Notes: generated from the letters alone by a model not told the origin. A DNA stretch of 64,000 nt from Gammaproteobacteria bacterium (GCA_028284465.1 JANQRR010000003.1:1-64000); one strand, 5' to 3'; counted from the first letter of the stretch, positions 32,890-41,308 are shown. Translations and numbers: made by a program.

Positions 32890-33535
32890 TCACAATCCAT
32901 ACACAATTGAACGCGTAACTAAGCATGGACATCGTTTCTACACTAAGGACGGCAAAGATCCATTGCCGTCCGTTACGTCTTTATTGTCCACACCAGAAAA
33001 AGAAATTAGTTTAGCCAAATGGCGCAAAAATACTCCTGACTGGCGTTGGATCAATAAGGCTGCTTTAGAGCGTGGTACAGCAGTACACGAAGCAATCGAG
33101 CACTACCTACTTACCAAGCAAATTAACATAAAACCTAAATACGCAAAGTTGATGCCTCCATTGATCCAAAAAATGGAAGAATTCATAGCCGAAATTCATG
33201 GCATTGAATTCATGCTCCATAACAAGGAAATTGGAGCAGCTGGTACTGCCGATTTAGTCTGTACGCTGAAGAATGGATCTGCTGCTATTGGTGACTACAA
33301 GACTTCGGAAACGAGGAAAGATACCAAGTGGATGAAAGATTACTTCACACAGATATTGACGTACGCAAAGATGTATGAGAAAGAGATTGGTCGCAATATT
33401 GGCTCTGTCATGATCTTGAATGTGTACGAGAAGCCAAAACCAGGATGTAATGTCATAATCGCTAAGATTACAGACAAAGCGCAACGAAAGGTGTTGGACT
33501 TCATCAAAGAACAGTCTGATAATTTGTTGGCATGA
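32873..33535 (+). CDS. PD-(D/E)XK nuclease (RecB-like)
   Basis: A 220-residue exonuclease-like protein. The core is visible: ALERGTAVHEAIEHYL (helix with Glu), GAAGTADLVC (Asp) and AAIGDYKTSE (Asp-x-Lys), then YFTQILTYAKMYE (Gln-x-x-x-Tyr), the order of RecB/AddB-type nucleases. Phage versions process recombination or packaging intermediates. Confidence 0.88.
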   Translation: MNVYLDHNPYTIERVTKHGHRFYTKDGKDPLPSVTSLLSTPEKEISLAKWRKNTPDWRWINKAALERGTAVHEAIEHYLLTKQINIKPKYAKLMPPLIQKMEEFIAEIHGIEFMLHNKEIGAAGTADLVCTLKNGSAAIGDYKTSETRKDTKWMKDYFTQILTYAKMYEKEIGRNIGSVMILNVYEKPKPGCNVIIAKITDKAQRKVLDFIKEQSDNLLA

Positions 33536-33687
33536 GAAGTGAAGTTATAAGAATGATAGACATTGCTATGTTTCATCACAGAGACACAAGCCTTGATTAC
33601 ACCGTATTACCATTTGTTCGTTATAAAATGAGGGCAAGAATTAACGATACAATTAGTAGACAACTAAGTCAGGAGTTCATGTCATGA
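33532..33687 (+). CDS. EF-tail small protein
   Basis: A 51-residue protein ending INDTISRQLSQEFMS. The Gln-Glu codons (CAGGAG) make the ribosome site for the next gene. It shares TISRQL/ITRQLKQEF with that gene, so the pair is a recent duplicate. Confidence 0.65.
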   Translation: MRSEVIRMIDIAMFHHRDTSLDYTVLPFVRYKMRARINDTISRQLSQEFMS

Positions 33688-33839
33688 CAATTAGAGCACG
33701 AGTAAGAAATACATGTGCTCCGAAAATGTTTTTGTTTCGCAGTGCTGTAGTTACTAAAGCTATAAAAAATATTTTAGAAAATGAAGCTGAACTTAAGCGA
33801 GGTCAGATCACTAGACAACTGAAACAGGAGTTCGAATGA
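33684..33839 (+). CDS. EF-tail small protein
   Basis: A 51-residue protein ending QITRQLKQEFE, with CAGGAG again feeding the next ATG. Arg-rich N-terminus. Best-matching partner of the 33532 protein. Confidence 0.65.
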   Translation: MTIRARVRNTCAPKMFLFRSAVVTKAIKNILENEAELKRGQITRQLKQEFE

Positions 33840-34273
33840 AAGTCACCTTCATGGGACAGAACAACAAAGTGAAGTATTCTGATTATGTGAAGATGACTAA
33901 GTACATGCTAGAGTTGTTGCTAACACCAAAAGAAATCAATCAGCTAACTGTAAATTTATCTTTCGAACGTGGCAATCCAGATCACGTTGGCAAGAAAGGC
34001 GAAACGTTCGAAGAAGAGTTTGGAGAGTATCACATTTGGATTCGTCCAACGATGTCGATCAGAGAACAGATCTTGACAACAGCACATGAGCTAGTCCATG
34101 TTAAACAGTTTGTACGTAAAGAGCTGTGTCCAACGACTGGCAAGATATTATCCAGATCACTGAGAAAACTTAATCCTACCAATTCAGATGACTATTTCGA
34201 CAATCCATCAGAGATAGAAGCCAATGGTCGCGCGCCTGGATTGGTCCAACGATACATGCGAAATAGTAGTTGA
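33836..34273 (+). CDS. SprT-like zinc metalloprotease domain protein
   Basis: 145 residues. TTAHELVHVKQF carries the HExxH zinc site (His84, Glu85, His88), and the later NPSEIEANGRA gives the third ligand region. The fold resembles SprT/ImmA-type small proteases. It lies just before the CobT-like gene, which has its own HExxH. Target unknown. Confidence 0.8.
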   Translation: MKVTFMGQNNKVKYSDYVKMTKYMLELLLTPKEINQLTVNLSFERGNPDHVGKKGETFEEEFGEYHIWIRPTMSIREQILTTAHELVHVKQFVRKELCPTTGKILSRSLRKLNPTNSDDYFDNPSEIEANGRAPGLVQRYMRNSS

Positions 34274-34298
34274 CACATTGTCCCGATTATGAGATAAA
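34270..34298 (+). promoter_or_regulatory. Phage consensus promoter for the CobT-like gene
   Basis: TTGACA (34270-34275), 17 bases, GATAAA (34293-34298) preceded by TGA. An imperfect inverted repeat (TCCCGATT 34281-34288 with AATCGGGA 34309-34316, plus ATGAGA/TCTCA) surrounds the -10 box, and its right arm contains the CGGGAG ribosome site. Confidence 0.8.
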
Positions 34299-34325
34299 GA
34301 TCTCAACAAATCGGGAGACAACAAA

Positions 34326-36560
34326 ATGCTACTTGAACAAAAATCACTATTTGCTAAGCTTCTCGCCAACGAGAACATTGACATTCAGTATGTCAACACC
34401 AACACAGCATTTTTCGATCTAGAAACACGCACTCTCGGTATTCCTCCCTGGAATGATGAAGAGACGTATGATTTGCTGCTTGGCCATGAAGTCTCTCACG
34501 CACTCCACACACCATACGAAGAATGGAATGAGCAAGTCATCAAAGGTGACTTGAAAAAGTCTCTTGTGAACATTGTTGAAGATGTTCGTATTGAGCGACT
34601 TATTCAGAAGCGTTATCCTGGTCTGGTCCGCGATTTTCGTCAGGGCTATCGTGCCATGCTGGCCAAGAACATCTTCAAGCTTGGTGATCAACGTCACTTC
34701 ACTGCTAAGGATAAGGGATTTTTGGATCGCCTTAACCTGAAGGCTAAGTGCGGTTCGGCCATTACTGTTGAATTCAGTACTGAAGAACAAGAGCTGTTCG
34801 ACGCATGTTTTGAAACCGAAACGTTTCAGGATGTGCTTGATCTGTCACGCAAAATCACTGAATTCGTTAAGAAAAATGCAGAAGAAGAAATTCATATCAT
34901 AGTTGCTGCTATGTTTGATAAAGCAGATGATTGCGATGATGATCCTGGTGATGAAGATTTTGATGGTGAACCTCTCGATACTTCAGGTGCATCACAACCA
35001 TCTGATGAAAAGGATGATGGTGAAGAAACATCTGATGATGACACGGTTGCGTCTACACCAACATCAGCTAAGCGCACACAAGATCTGACACCTGAAGATA
35101 TTGAAAAGGCTTTTAAAGCTAGCGAAGATGGCGAAGACGAAAACGGCGGCATAGATAGTGCAGATTCGCAAAGCATTGATCGTCTAAATGAAAATTCTGG
35201 TGCTGAAGTTGGTGATGGTGCTTTTCAGAAGCCACCAGCCACACTGAATGAAAAAGCTGGTGCCAAGTTCGATGAGTTGTTGGAAAAGAAGCTTGAAAAA
35301 GAGCTGACAGCCGAAACTCAGGAAACTATGGACGAAGAAGTTCAGAAGCAGCTGCTTGTTAAAGCACCGCGTTATGGTACTCGTGCACCATTGTGTAAGC
35401 CTTTAAGCAAAGCTACGCGTGAAAAATTAATCGTTAAGCAAAATCCTAAAGATTTTCGCATCTCTGATCAGGATCGTGAAGTTTACACAAAGTTCCTTGA
35501 AATCAACAAGGATACGATTGCGAACATGGTTCGTGAATTTGAGATCCGTAAGAAAGCTGCTGCTTACAAGAAAGCAAAGATTGTTAAGAAAGGATCTTTG
35601 AACGTAAACAAACTGTACAGGTACAAGTTTGATGATGAGCTGTTCGTTCGTGGCATGAAATTGCCAAACGGCAAGTCTCATGGAATGTGCATGTTGATCG
35701 ATGCATCTGGTTCAATGGGCGGTGTGATTGATCGGGTTGTTCGTCAAACTATTCAGCTTGTTATTTTCTGCCAGAAAGTTGGAATTCCGTTTGCTGTGTA
35801 TTCTTTCACAACTTCTGGTTACTTAAGCATGCGTGAAATAGCACGACGAGGAACAACAAAAGCAGGTGAATTAATCACTGATCATGTTCTCATTAAAGAG
35901 TGGTTGTCTAGCGAAATGAAGGCAGAAGACATTCGCAAGATGGCAACTTACATGCTGACTGACAAAATTACAGGTGGTGGAACGCCACTTGTGGAATCTT
36001 TGATTGCTTTGCAACCAGTTATCAAAAATATCAAAGATTCCAAGAAGTTAGATCGCATGAATTTTGTTGTTCTGACTGATGGTGCTGGTGGTATTCCAAG
36101 CGTGATGTCTCATGATGGAAGTACTTATGGAAATATTCATCGTATGCAATTAGATCGTAACACCACGTATATCGCTGATCCTAGTCATTACTATGATCGT
36201 CGCTTTGGTGATATGGGAGTCGTCGAAAACGTTCTGAATTGGTACAGAAAAAGTGGTGCAGCAGATCGCATTACTCACTTTTTTCTGATGGATCATAACC
36301 TTTGGAAGTACGCTGGTTTGGAGCGTGTGCGTTATAAAAACCAAAGCAAACTTGCTCCTGCTATCAGGCACAATGTTGGTGGTTATGACACTAAGATCAT
36401 GATTCATACCAGAAGTAATGCTCTGTCTGGTCAATCTGGTCAGCTGCATATCGATGAACATGCTCGCAAAAAGCAGATCATCGATGCGTTCAAAGAACAT
36501 GCTGGTTCTGCTCGCAAAAACCGAGTGATCACGCAATCCTTCATCGAAGGAATTTCGTAA
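34326..36560 (+). CDS. cobT: CobT-like protein with HExxH and VWA domains
   Basis: 744 residues. Residues about 1-200 resemble a metallopeptidase, with LLLGHEVSHALH (His54, Glu55, His58). A long acidic, low-complexity region follows (about 200-330). A C-terminal von Willebrand A domain has the MIDAS motif DASGSMGG near residue 459 and FVVLTDGAGG later. Phage proteins of this kind are annotated as CobT, the VWA subunit of aerobic cobaltochelatase. The HExxH suggests that protease or chaperone activity is equally possible. The CobS-like AAA+ partner follows. Confidence 0.8.
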   Translation: MLLEQKSLFAKLLANENIDIQYVNTNTAFFDLETRTLGIPPWNDEETYDLLLGHEVSHALHTPYEEWNEQVIKGDLKKSLVNIVEDVRIERLIQKRYPGLVRDFRQGYRAMLAKNIFKLGDQRHFTAKDKGFLDRLNLKAKCGSAITVEFSTEEQELFDACFETETFQDVLDLSRKITEFVKKNAEEEIHIIVAAMFDKADDCDDDPGDEDFDGEPLDTSGASQPSDEKDDGEETSDDDTVASTPTSAKRTQDLTPEDIEKAFKASEDGEDENGGIDSADSQSIDRLNENSGAEVGDGAFQKPPATLNEKAGAKFDELLEKKLEKELTAETQETMDEEVQKQLLVKAPRYGTRAPLCKPLSKATREKLIVKQNPKDFRISDQDREVYTKFLEINKDTIANMVREFEIRKKAAAYKKAKIVKKGSLNVNKLYRYKFDDELFVRGMKLPNGKSHGMCMLIDASGSMGGVIDRVVRQTIQLVIFCQKVGIPFAVYSFTTSGYLSMREIARRGTTKAGELITDHVLIKEWLSSEMKAEDIRKMATYMLTDKITGGGTPLVESLIALQPVIKNIKDSKKLDRMNFVVLTDGAGGIPSVMSHDGSTYGNIHRMQLDRNTTYIADPSHYYDRRFGDMGVVENVLNWYRKSGAADRITHFFLMDHNLWKYAGLERVRYKNQSKLAPAIRHNVGGYDTKIMIHTRSNALSGQSGQLHIDEHARKKQIIDAFKEHAGSARKNRVITQSFIEGIS

Positions 36561-36588
36561 GATAGTGAAGTTCGTTGAGAAAAAAATC

Positions 36589-36617
36589 TTGACGAACTTC
36601 ATGAAATATGCGATAAA
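36589..36617 (+). promoter_or_regulatory. Phage consensus promoter for the CobS-like gene
   Basis: TTGACG (36589-36594), 17 bases, GATAAA (36612-36617) preceded by TGC. The leader holds two ATCGGA copies and ACAGGAAC before ATG 36654. Confidence 0.8.
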
Positions 36618-36653
36618 AGATCATCGGAAATCGGATAGCGACAGGAACACATC

Positions 36654-37847
36654 ATGACAGATTTGACTTCAGCAGAAGCCGTTGTAATCGAGCACTTGGC
36701 AGCAGAATTTCCTGCTGGTGAAATTCGCACTCCAACATTAATCAGCATCGCTAAAAATGTTGCTGACATGACGCATGGCGATGCACGTCGCCTCCAATCC
36801 AAAATGACTAAGATCCACAAGGGTCGCTATGATTTCAAAGCTTTGATGGCTGTTCAACCACAAGGCTTGGCAATTCCGCGTGAAGAGCCTAAAGTTGAAA
36901 CTCCCGAAGTTGAGGAAGAAGTAGAAGACGTGGCAGCATTTGATCCGCAATCTGAGCAAGATATGCTCTTTGTTCCAAAAGTTGACAAAACCTTTGTTCG
37001 TTGGGGCAACACTAGAGATGTTGAAACTATCATTAAATCTGGCGAGTTCTATCCGATCTGGGTATACGGATTGTCAGGCAACGGCAAAACGTTCATGATC
37101 GAACAGATCTGTGCTAAGCTGAAGCGTGAAATGGTTCGTGTTCAGATTTCTGAAGACAGTGACGAGGATGCCTTGATCGGTGGTTACACACTCAAGGACG
37201 GCAACACCGTTTTCGAGTATGGTCCAGTTGTCAAAGCTGCTCTGTCTGGTGCAGTTCTCTTGATCGACGAAATGGATCGACCAGAACGTGCTTTGATGTG
37301 CATGCAGGGCGTTCTGGAAGGCAAACCATTTTTGATCAAAAAGACTGGTGAGCTGATCAAGCCTGCTCCTGGCTTTACGGTTGTGGCTACTGGTAACACG
37401 CTTGGTCGTGGTTCTGATGATGGCAAGTTCATTGCTGCTCGCATCCTTGATGAAGCATTGTTGGAACGGTTCGTTCTTACTTTCCAGCAACCATATCCAA
37501 CTCCTGCTATCGAGAAGAAAATCATCTTGAAGCACATGGAGAAGTACGGCAAGGTTGATGAAGAATTTGCTGATAAGCTAGTTCTGTGGGCAGAAGCAAT
37601 TCGTGCAACGTACGAGGAAGATGCTGTGGATGAAGTCATCACCACACGTCGTCTCTGCCACATCACCAGAACGTTCTCTATATTCAATGATCGTGAACGA
37701 GCTATTGAGCTTTGCATCAGTCGCTTTGATGCTGCTACGCGAGCTGCCTTCCAGGATTTCTACAGTAAGATTGATCCTGGCAAGACGGTTAATGAAGCAG
37801 ATGAGGATGGCAACGAAAAGGAAGCATACGATACAATTCCTTTCTAA
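36654..37847 (+). CDS. cobS: CobS-like MoxR AAA+ ATPase
   Basis: 397 residues. Residues about 1-110 include a helical region that may bind partners. The AAA+ core has Walker A (GLSGNGKTF, about 140-148), Walker B (GAVLLIDEMDR) and sensor 1 (FTVVATGNTLG), and the MoxR-type insert GGYTLKDGNTVFEYGP. Phage homologues are named CobS (cobaltochelatase motor). Paired with the VWA protein upstream it forms a MoxR/VWA module, either for B12 synthesis or for remodelling an unknown target. Confidence 0.85.
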   Translation: MTDLTSAEAVVIEHLAAEFPAGEIRTPTLISIAKNVADMTHGDARRLQSKMTKIHKGRYDFKALMAVQPQGLAIPREEPKVETPEVEEEVEDVAAFDPQSEQDMLFVPKVDKTFVRWGNTRDVETIIKSGEFYPIWVYGLSGNGKTFMIEQICAKLKREMVRVQISEDSDEDALIGGYTLKDGNTVFEYGPVVKAALSGAVLLIDEMDRPERALMCMQGVLEGKPFLIKKTGELIKPAPGFTVVATGNTLGRGSDDGKFIAARILDEALLERFVLTFQQPYPTPAIEKKIILKHMEKYGKVDEEFADKLVLWAEAIRATYEEDAVDEVITTRRLCHITRTFSIFNDRERAIELCISRFDAATRAAFQDFYSKIDPGKTVNEADEDGNEKEAYDTIPF

Positions 37848-37860
37848 ATAGGAGAATACA

Positions 37861-37932
37861 ATGGGTATCGAAGTAATTTATTGGGTGTTCGCCGCTAAGG
37901 CGACACTCTTCCTGATCGGAGTTTTGGCTTGA
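37861..37932 (+). CDS. 23-residue membrane microprotein
   Basis: ATG 37861 with TAGGAGAA upstream. Almost all residues are hydrophobic (VIYWVFAAKATLFLIGVLA), so one membrane span. An RNA hairpin (TCGCC/GGCGA around GCTAA) lies inside the gene. Its stop overlaps the TTG start of the next gene. Confidence 0.45.
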   Translation: MGIEVIYWVFAAKATLFLIGVLA

Positions 37933-38294
37933 CTGATAGAATGAGAAGAGCACTAGGAGCCGCTATTGTGTTAGCTGGGCTCCTAGTTATTAGTTGGATA
38001 GGACCAGCAAAGTCACATAGTTGGTATGATGAAGATTGTTGTGATCAGCATGATTGTGCACCAGTGATTAGCATGTCTTTCAATAAGGCAAACAACAATT
38101 GGACTATGACAACAAAACATGGTACTGCTGTTTTCAATATGAAAAACAAATCGGTTAGTCATCGATTTTCACAAGACGGACAGGTACATGCATGCATGTT
38201 CACAGATATGTATAGTGCAGATGGTTTAGGTGGTGCGTCACAAGGAAAGAATAGCGTTTTTTACATCCGGTGTGTTTATTGGCCAGTGAGCTAA
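37929..38294 (+). CDS. Secreted Cys-rich protein of rhizobial type
   Basis: About 121 residues with a signal peptide (hydrophobic residues 10-25, cleavage near AKSHS). The mature start HSWYDEDCCDQHDCAPV is a pattern I know from small periplasmic proteins of rhizobia and their phages. TTG 37929 is preferred because CGGAG lies upstream and it overlaps the previous stop; ATG 37941 is possible. It points to an alphaproteobacterial host. Confidence 0.7.
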   Translation: MTDRMRRALGAAIVLAGLLVISWIGPAKSHSWYDEDCCDQHDCAPVISMSFNKANNNWTMTTKHGTAVFNMKNKSVSHRFSQDGQVHACMFTDMYSADGLGGASQGKNSVFYIRCVYWPVS

Positions 38295-38305
38295 TGGAGA
38301 TTACA

Positions 38306-38479
38306 ATGAACTATTGGGAAGAAACCTATCGAGGCAATCACATTGCCTTGCTGAAAGATAAAGGCAATTACTCAGCATACATCAATAAGCAACTTCTGCA
38401 TTGCTGGAAAATTTCTAAATTGGAAAGCGGACAACGTTTGCTACGTACAGCAATCGATGAATTAGAAAAGCAGAAGTGA
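38306..38479 (+). CDS. Unknown 57-residue protein
   Basis: ATG 38306 preceded by ATGGAGATT. Contains YRGNHIALLKDKGNYSAYIN and a helical end. Its stop overlaps the start region of speD. Function unknown. Confidence 0.6.
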   Translation: MNYWEETYRGNHIALLKDKGNYSAYINKQLLHCWKISKLESGQRLLRTAIDELEKQK

Positions 38480-38880
38480 TGTTTAACAGCGTTGGCAGGC
38501 ACGTAACTCTAGATCTTCATTGGGATGAACAATCACCAGTGTTGGTCAATCCCGAAATTCTTATGACTGCAATGCGTGCTGCCATCACTGATGCGAATGC
38601 CACCATTCTACATGAGCATACAAACGATTTTAATGGTGGTGGATTTACTGGTCTTTTTGTTCTGGCCGAAAGCCATGCCTCAGTGCATACTTGGCCAGAA
38701 CATGGCATAGCGACTTTAGATGTGTTTATGTGCGGCGACTGCGATGCCTTTGAAGCTGTAACTGACATTGTGAACAATCTAAAGGAATCTGGTCATGATC
38801 CCGATAGTAAACTTGAAACAAAGATCTTTAGAGGGTTCTATCTACGAAAAAAAGATACGGAGAGAGATGAAGAGACTTAA
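38479..38880 (+). CDS. speD: S-adenosylmethionine decarboxylase (SpeD)
   Basis: Pyruvoyl enzyme that decarboxylates SAM for spermidine synthesis. 133 residues, the length of prokaryotic class 1B proenzymes. The self-cleavage site is AESHASVHTWPEHG (Glu64-Ser65), with DVFMCGDCD after it. Phage polyamine synthesis may help neutralise packaged DNA. No spermidine synthase gene is seen in the window, so the host enzyme would be needed. Confidence 0.93.
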   Translation: MFNSVGRHVTLDLHWDEQSPVLVNPEILMTAMRAAITDANATILHEHTNDFNGGGFTGLFVLAESHASVHTWPEHGIATLDVFMCGDCDAFEAVTDIVNNLKESGHDPDSKLETKIFRGFYLRKKDTERDEET

Positions 38881-39052
38881 AATCGGAATAGAAGAACAAG
38901 AACACCAAGTCCACATCTGGAATGATTCGATTGATTTTCTCGGCAAACTGAGCGACGAACAACTGAAGTATGTTACTGAAACATTTGGGAAAACTGGCTC
39001 AAAGCAATACAATGGTGACGCTATCATTGGTCTGACGTACATCAAAGAATGA
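38867..39052 (+). CDS. Unknown 61-residue protein
   Basis: ATG 38867 with GGAGAG upstream, overlapping speD by 14 bases. Contains IWNDSIDFLGKLSDEQLKYV. ATGA overlap with the next gene. Function unknown. Confidence 0.55.
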   Translation: MKRLKIGIEEQEHQVHIWNDSIDFLGKLSDEQLKYVTETFGKTGSKQYNGDAIIGLTYIKE

Positions 39053-39351
39053 CGAAACATGAACGTCAGATTATCGTTGAACATATGTGTACTGCATTGT
39101 TGCTCAATACACTCCTGATAGCCAAGAAAACCATAGGCGACAGAACGTACTACCAAGTTATTGATGGCGGATTCGAAGATATAGAACCGCAGCAATCTAT
39201 TGATTTCATTGGAGAATTCTTTGGTATCGAGCCAGAGATAACCAAAGAATGGCAAGAAGTCATAGCGACGTATCTAGATGAAGACGAATTGACAGAAGAT
39301 CTGATTACGGCTAAAAATCATGCCGATTATTATGCTAGCAGGAGACAATAG
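39049..39351 (+). CDS. Unknown 100-residue acidic protein
   Basis: Helical N-terminus (RQIIVEHMCTALLLNTLLIA) and acidic C-terminus. It sits between speD and the dehydrogenase in one operon. No recognised domain. Confidence 0.6.
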   Translation: MTKHERQIIVEHMCTALLLNTLLIAKKTIGDRTYYQVIDGGFEDIEPQQSIDFIGEFFGIEPEITKEWQEVIATYLDEDELTEDLITAKNHADYYASRRQ

Positions 39352-40362
39352 ATGTTCACGCACGAAGGTTACGCAAATCACGAAAAAGTCTTTTTGTTCA
39401 ATGACTTAAATGGTCGGCTAAAAGGCATGATTGCGTTGCATTCTACCGTGCTTGGTCCTGCTTTGGGTGGTTGTAGATTCCATGAGTACAAAAGTCCTAA
39501 TGATGCTCTGAACGATGCGTTGCGCCTATCTGAAGGCATGACACGTAAGAGTTCTCTAGCCAATCTGCCATTAGGTGGTGGTAAGTCTGTTCTCATAGCC
39601 AACGGATTCGATGGTAGAGATCGCAAAGAGATATTTGAGTGTTTTGGTAAGCATATCAATGAGTTAGCTGGCCAGTACTACACTGGTATTGATGTCGGCA
39701 CCACCGAAGAAGACATGAAAAGTGTAAGGAAAACAACACCTTACGTGTGTGGTCTAAACGCCAGTTTGGCAGAAGTTACGGCACTTGGTGCCTTTCGTGC
39801 ACTGCAAGGCATCTGTGAATTTGAAGATTGGAATATAACGCAAAAAAGCTTTGCAGTTCAAGGACTTGGCAAGACAGGAATGAACCTCGTAAAGATGCTT
39901 GCTGCCGCTGGTGTGACAGATATCAAAGTTTCTGACGTTGTTCAAGATCGTGTAGATACAGCAGTATCAGAGTATGGTGCAACAGAAGTTAACAATCTCC
40001 ACATTCTAGCAGAACCTTGTGATATCATAGTTCCATGTGCACTAGGTGGCGTAATTCACGAAGTTGATGTGCCTCGCTTGAATTGTTTTTATGTTTGTGG
40101 AATTGCTAACAACATTCTAACAAGCGATGCTGTAGACGCCAAACTAGATGAACGAGATATCGTATTTGTGCCAGACTTCTTAAGTAATGCTGGTGGCGTC
40201 ATAGGAGCTTGTTCAGACGTGACAGGCGACGATCATTCAATAGAAGTTGAGAACATCAAAGAACGCGTTCTGAGGCTTCTCAGGAACACACACGACAACG
40301 ACATCACACCACTGAAATCATGCATCAATATGGTCCAGTCTCGTCTTAATGGCGTTCTTTAA
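39352..40362 (+). CDS. Leucine/phenylalanine/valine dehydrogenase-type enzyme
   Basis: NAD-dependent oxidative deamination of a branched-chain or aromatic amino acid is the expected activity. 336 residues, close to the family's usual 350-370. Catalytic Lys66 and Lys78 lie in EGMTRKSS and LPLGGGKS with the 12-residue spacing of LeuDH (Lys68/Lys80 in Bacillus). YYTGIDVGTTEEDM and the Rossmann motif VQGLGKTGMNL are present. Such a gene is very unusual in a phage. Substrate preference cannot be told. Confidence 0.88.
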   Translation: MFTHEGYANHEKVFLFNDLNGRLKGMIALHSTVLGPALGGCRFHEYKSPNDALNDALRLSEGMTRKSSLANLPLGGGKSVLIANGFDGRDRKEIFECFGKHINELAGQYYTGIDVGTTEEDMKSVRKTTPYVCGLNASLAEVTALGAFRALQGICEFEDWNITQKSFAVQGLGKTGMNLVKMLAAAGVTDIKVSDVVQDRVDTAVSEYGATEVNNLHILAEPCDIIVPCALGGVIHEVDVPRLNCFYVCGIANNILTSDAVDAKLDERDIVFVPDFLSNAGGVIGACSDVTGDDHSIEVENIKERVLRLLRNTHDNDITPLKSCINMVQSRLNGVL

Positions 40363-40371
40363 AAAAAGTTC

Positions 40372-40400
40372 TTGACGTTAGTTGAGATGCGTGAGATTGT
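40372..40400 (+). promoter_or_regulatory. Phage consensus promoter before 40433
   Basis: TTGACG (40372-40377), 17 bases, GATTGT (40395-40400) preceded by TGA. The leader GTTCC...ATCGGA...GGAAC can pair GTTCC with GGAAC over the ribosome site. Confidence 0.75.
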
Positions 40401-40432
40401 TCCTTTCATCGGAAGACAGAAGGAACAGCACA

Positions 40433-40768
40433 GTGACCAAGAAAATTGAAAAATTTGTAAAAGATCATAACAAAGCGCAAATCGAGAAGTGGGCTGAACA
40501 CATCTCTCAGCGTATCAACGAAACTTCTCAGTTCACACGTCCCGACCATTACGAAGTCCTGACAGTAGATCATGGACGCAAGTACTCACGAATTTGGAGT
40601 ACACGTGGCAACAAATCAGCATACGCATTTGTTGAAATCGCCACTGGTGACATCTATCGTTGCGCTACGTGGCGCGCACCAGCAAAGCACGTTCGTGGCA
40701 ATATTCAGGATCAAGATGGATCTTGGAACATTGGTGTGTATGAATGGGGTGCAAAATATATAAAATAG
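40433..40768 (+). CDS. Conserved small phage protein (111 residues)
   Basis: GTG 40433 is chosen because AAGGAAC lies upstream and the upstream frame runs into the promoter. RKYSRIWSTRGNKSAYAFVE followed by IATGDIYRCATWRAPAKHVR and GNI is a conserved pattern in small proteins of many phages; the fold looks beta-rich. Function unknown. Confidence 0.75.
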   Translation: MTKKIEKFVKDHNKAQIEKWAEHISQRINETSQFTRPDHYEVLTVDHGRKYSRIWSTRGNKSAYAFVEIATGDIYRCATWRAPAKHVRGNIQDQDGSWNIGVYEWGAKYIK

Positions 40769-40771
40769 TTG

Positions 40772-40800
40772 TTGACACTCCCGATTTGATGTGCGATAAA
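40772..40800 (+). promoter_or_regulatory. Phage consensus promoter before the LPD29-like gene
   Basis: TTGACA (40772-40777), 17 bases, GATAAA (40795-40800) preceded by TGC. A tight match to the window consensus and the best example, combined with a perfect inverted repeat described separately. Confidence 0.85.
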
Positions 40801-40818
40801 GAGACATCAAATCGGGAG
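40778..40818. repeat. Perfect 15-base inverted repeat around a -10 box
   Basis: CTCCCGATTTGATGT (40778-40792) and ACATCAAATCGGGAG (40804-40818) are exact reverse complements around an 11-base spacer that holds the -10 box. As DNA this looks like an operator. In RNA started after the -10, only the right arm, with the GGGAG ribosome site, would be present. Confidence 0.85.
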
Positions 40819-40826
40819 ACAATAAA

Positions 40827-41246
40827 ATGGCTTACATCACCAAAGAAAAAGTTGCAGAAATCCGCAAGAACCTGAAAGCAGCTTTTCCTGATTGGAAATT
40901 CTCACTTCGCATGGATCGCCACACTTCAATTCACTTGGCGGTTGTCAAAGCACCTTACAACGTATTCGAAGATTTCAATCCTGTAGATCGTTTTCGTGAT
41001 CCACATGATCTCGATCAAGAAGCTTATGATCGTTGCGTGCGTGAAGGCAACGCACAAGTAAACCACTACTGGTTGGATGGTAGTGATACTTGGCAAGGCA
41101 AGACCAAAGAAGCATTCAAGAAAATGTCTGCTATCTGCAACGAAGGCAATCACGACAATTCAGACATTCAAAGCGATTACTTTGATGTTGGTTGGTATTT
41201 CACTATGGCAGTCGGCAAGTGGAATAAGCCGGTAGAGATCAAATAA
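40827..41246 (+). CDS. LPD29-like domain protein
   Basis: 139 residues. It begins MAYITKEKVAEIRKNLKAAF followed by PDWKFSLRM and SIHLAVVKAP, a pattern I associate with the large-polyvalent-protein domain LPD29 of phage and plasmid proteins (YxTxxEVxKxIRxxLKxxFPxxKFSVR). Function unknown; related proteins are thought to be delivered into or act in the host. Confidence 0.65.
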   Translation: MAYITKEKVAEIRKNLKAAFPDWKFSLRMDRHTSIHLAVVKAPYNVFEDFNPVDRFRDPHDLDQEAYDRCVREGNAQVNHYWLDGSDTWQGKTKEAFKKMSAICNEGNHDNSDIQSDYFDVGWYFTMAVGKWNKPVEIK

Positions 41247-41250
41247 AGAG

Positions 41251-41279
41251 TTGACATCACTGCCTAGATGTGAGATAGT
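41251..41279 (+). promoter_or_regulatory. Phage consensus promoter before 41309
   Basis: TTGACA (41251-41256), 17 bases, GATAGT (41274-41279) preceded by TGA. The leader GTTCATTATCGGAA...AAAGGAAC can fold over the ribosome site. Confidence 0.8.
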
Positions 41280-41308
41280 TCATTATCGGAAAATAAAGGA
41301 ACATCATC

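Noticed and set aside
34892..35176. Acidic/Ser-rich reading frames antisense to the CobT-like gene
   Set aside because: They mirror the low-complexity acidic region of the real gene and have no ribosome site or promoter.
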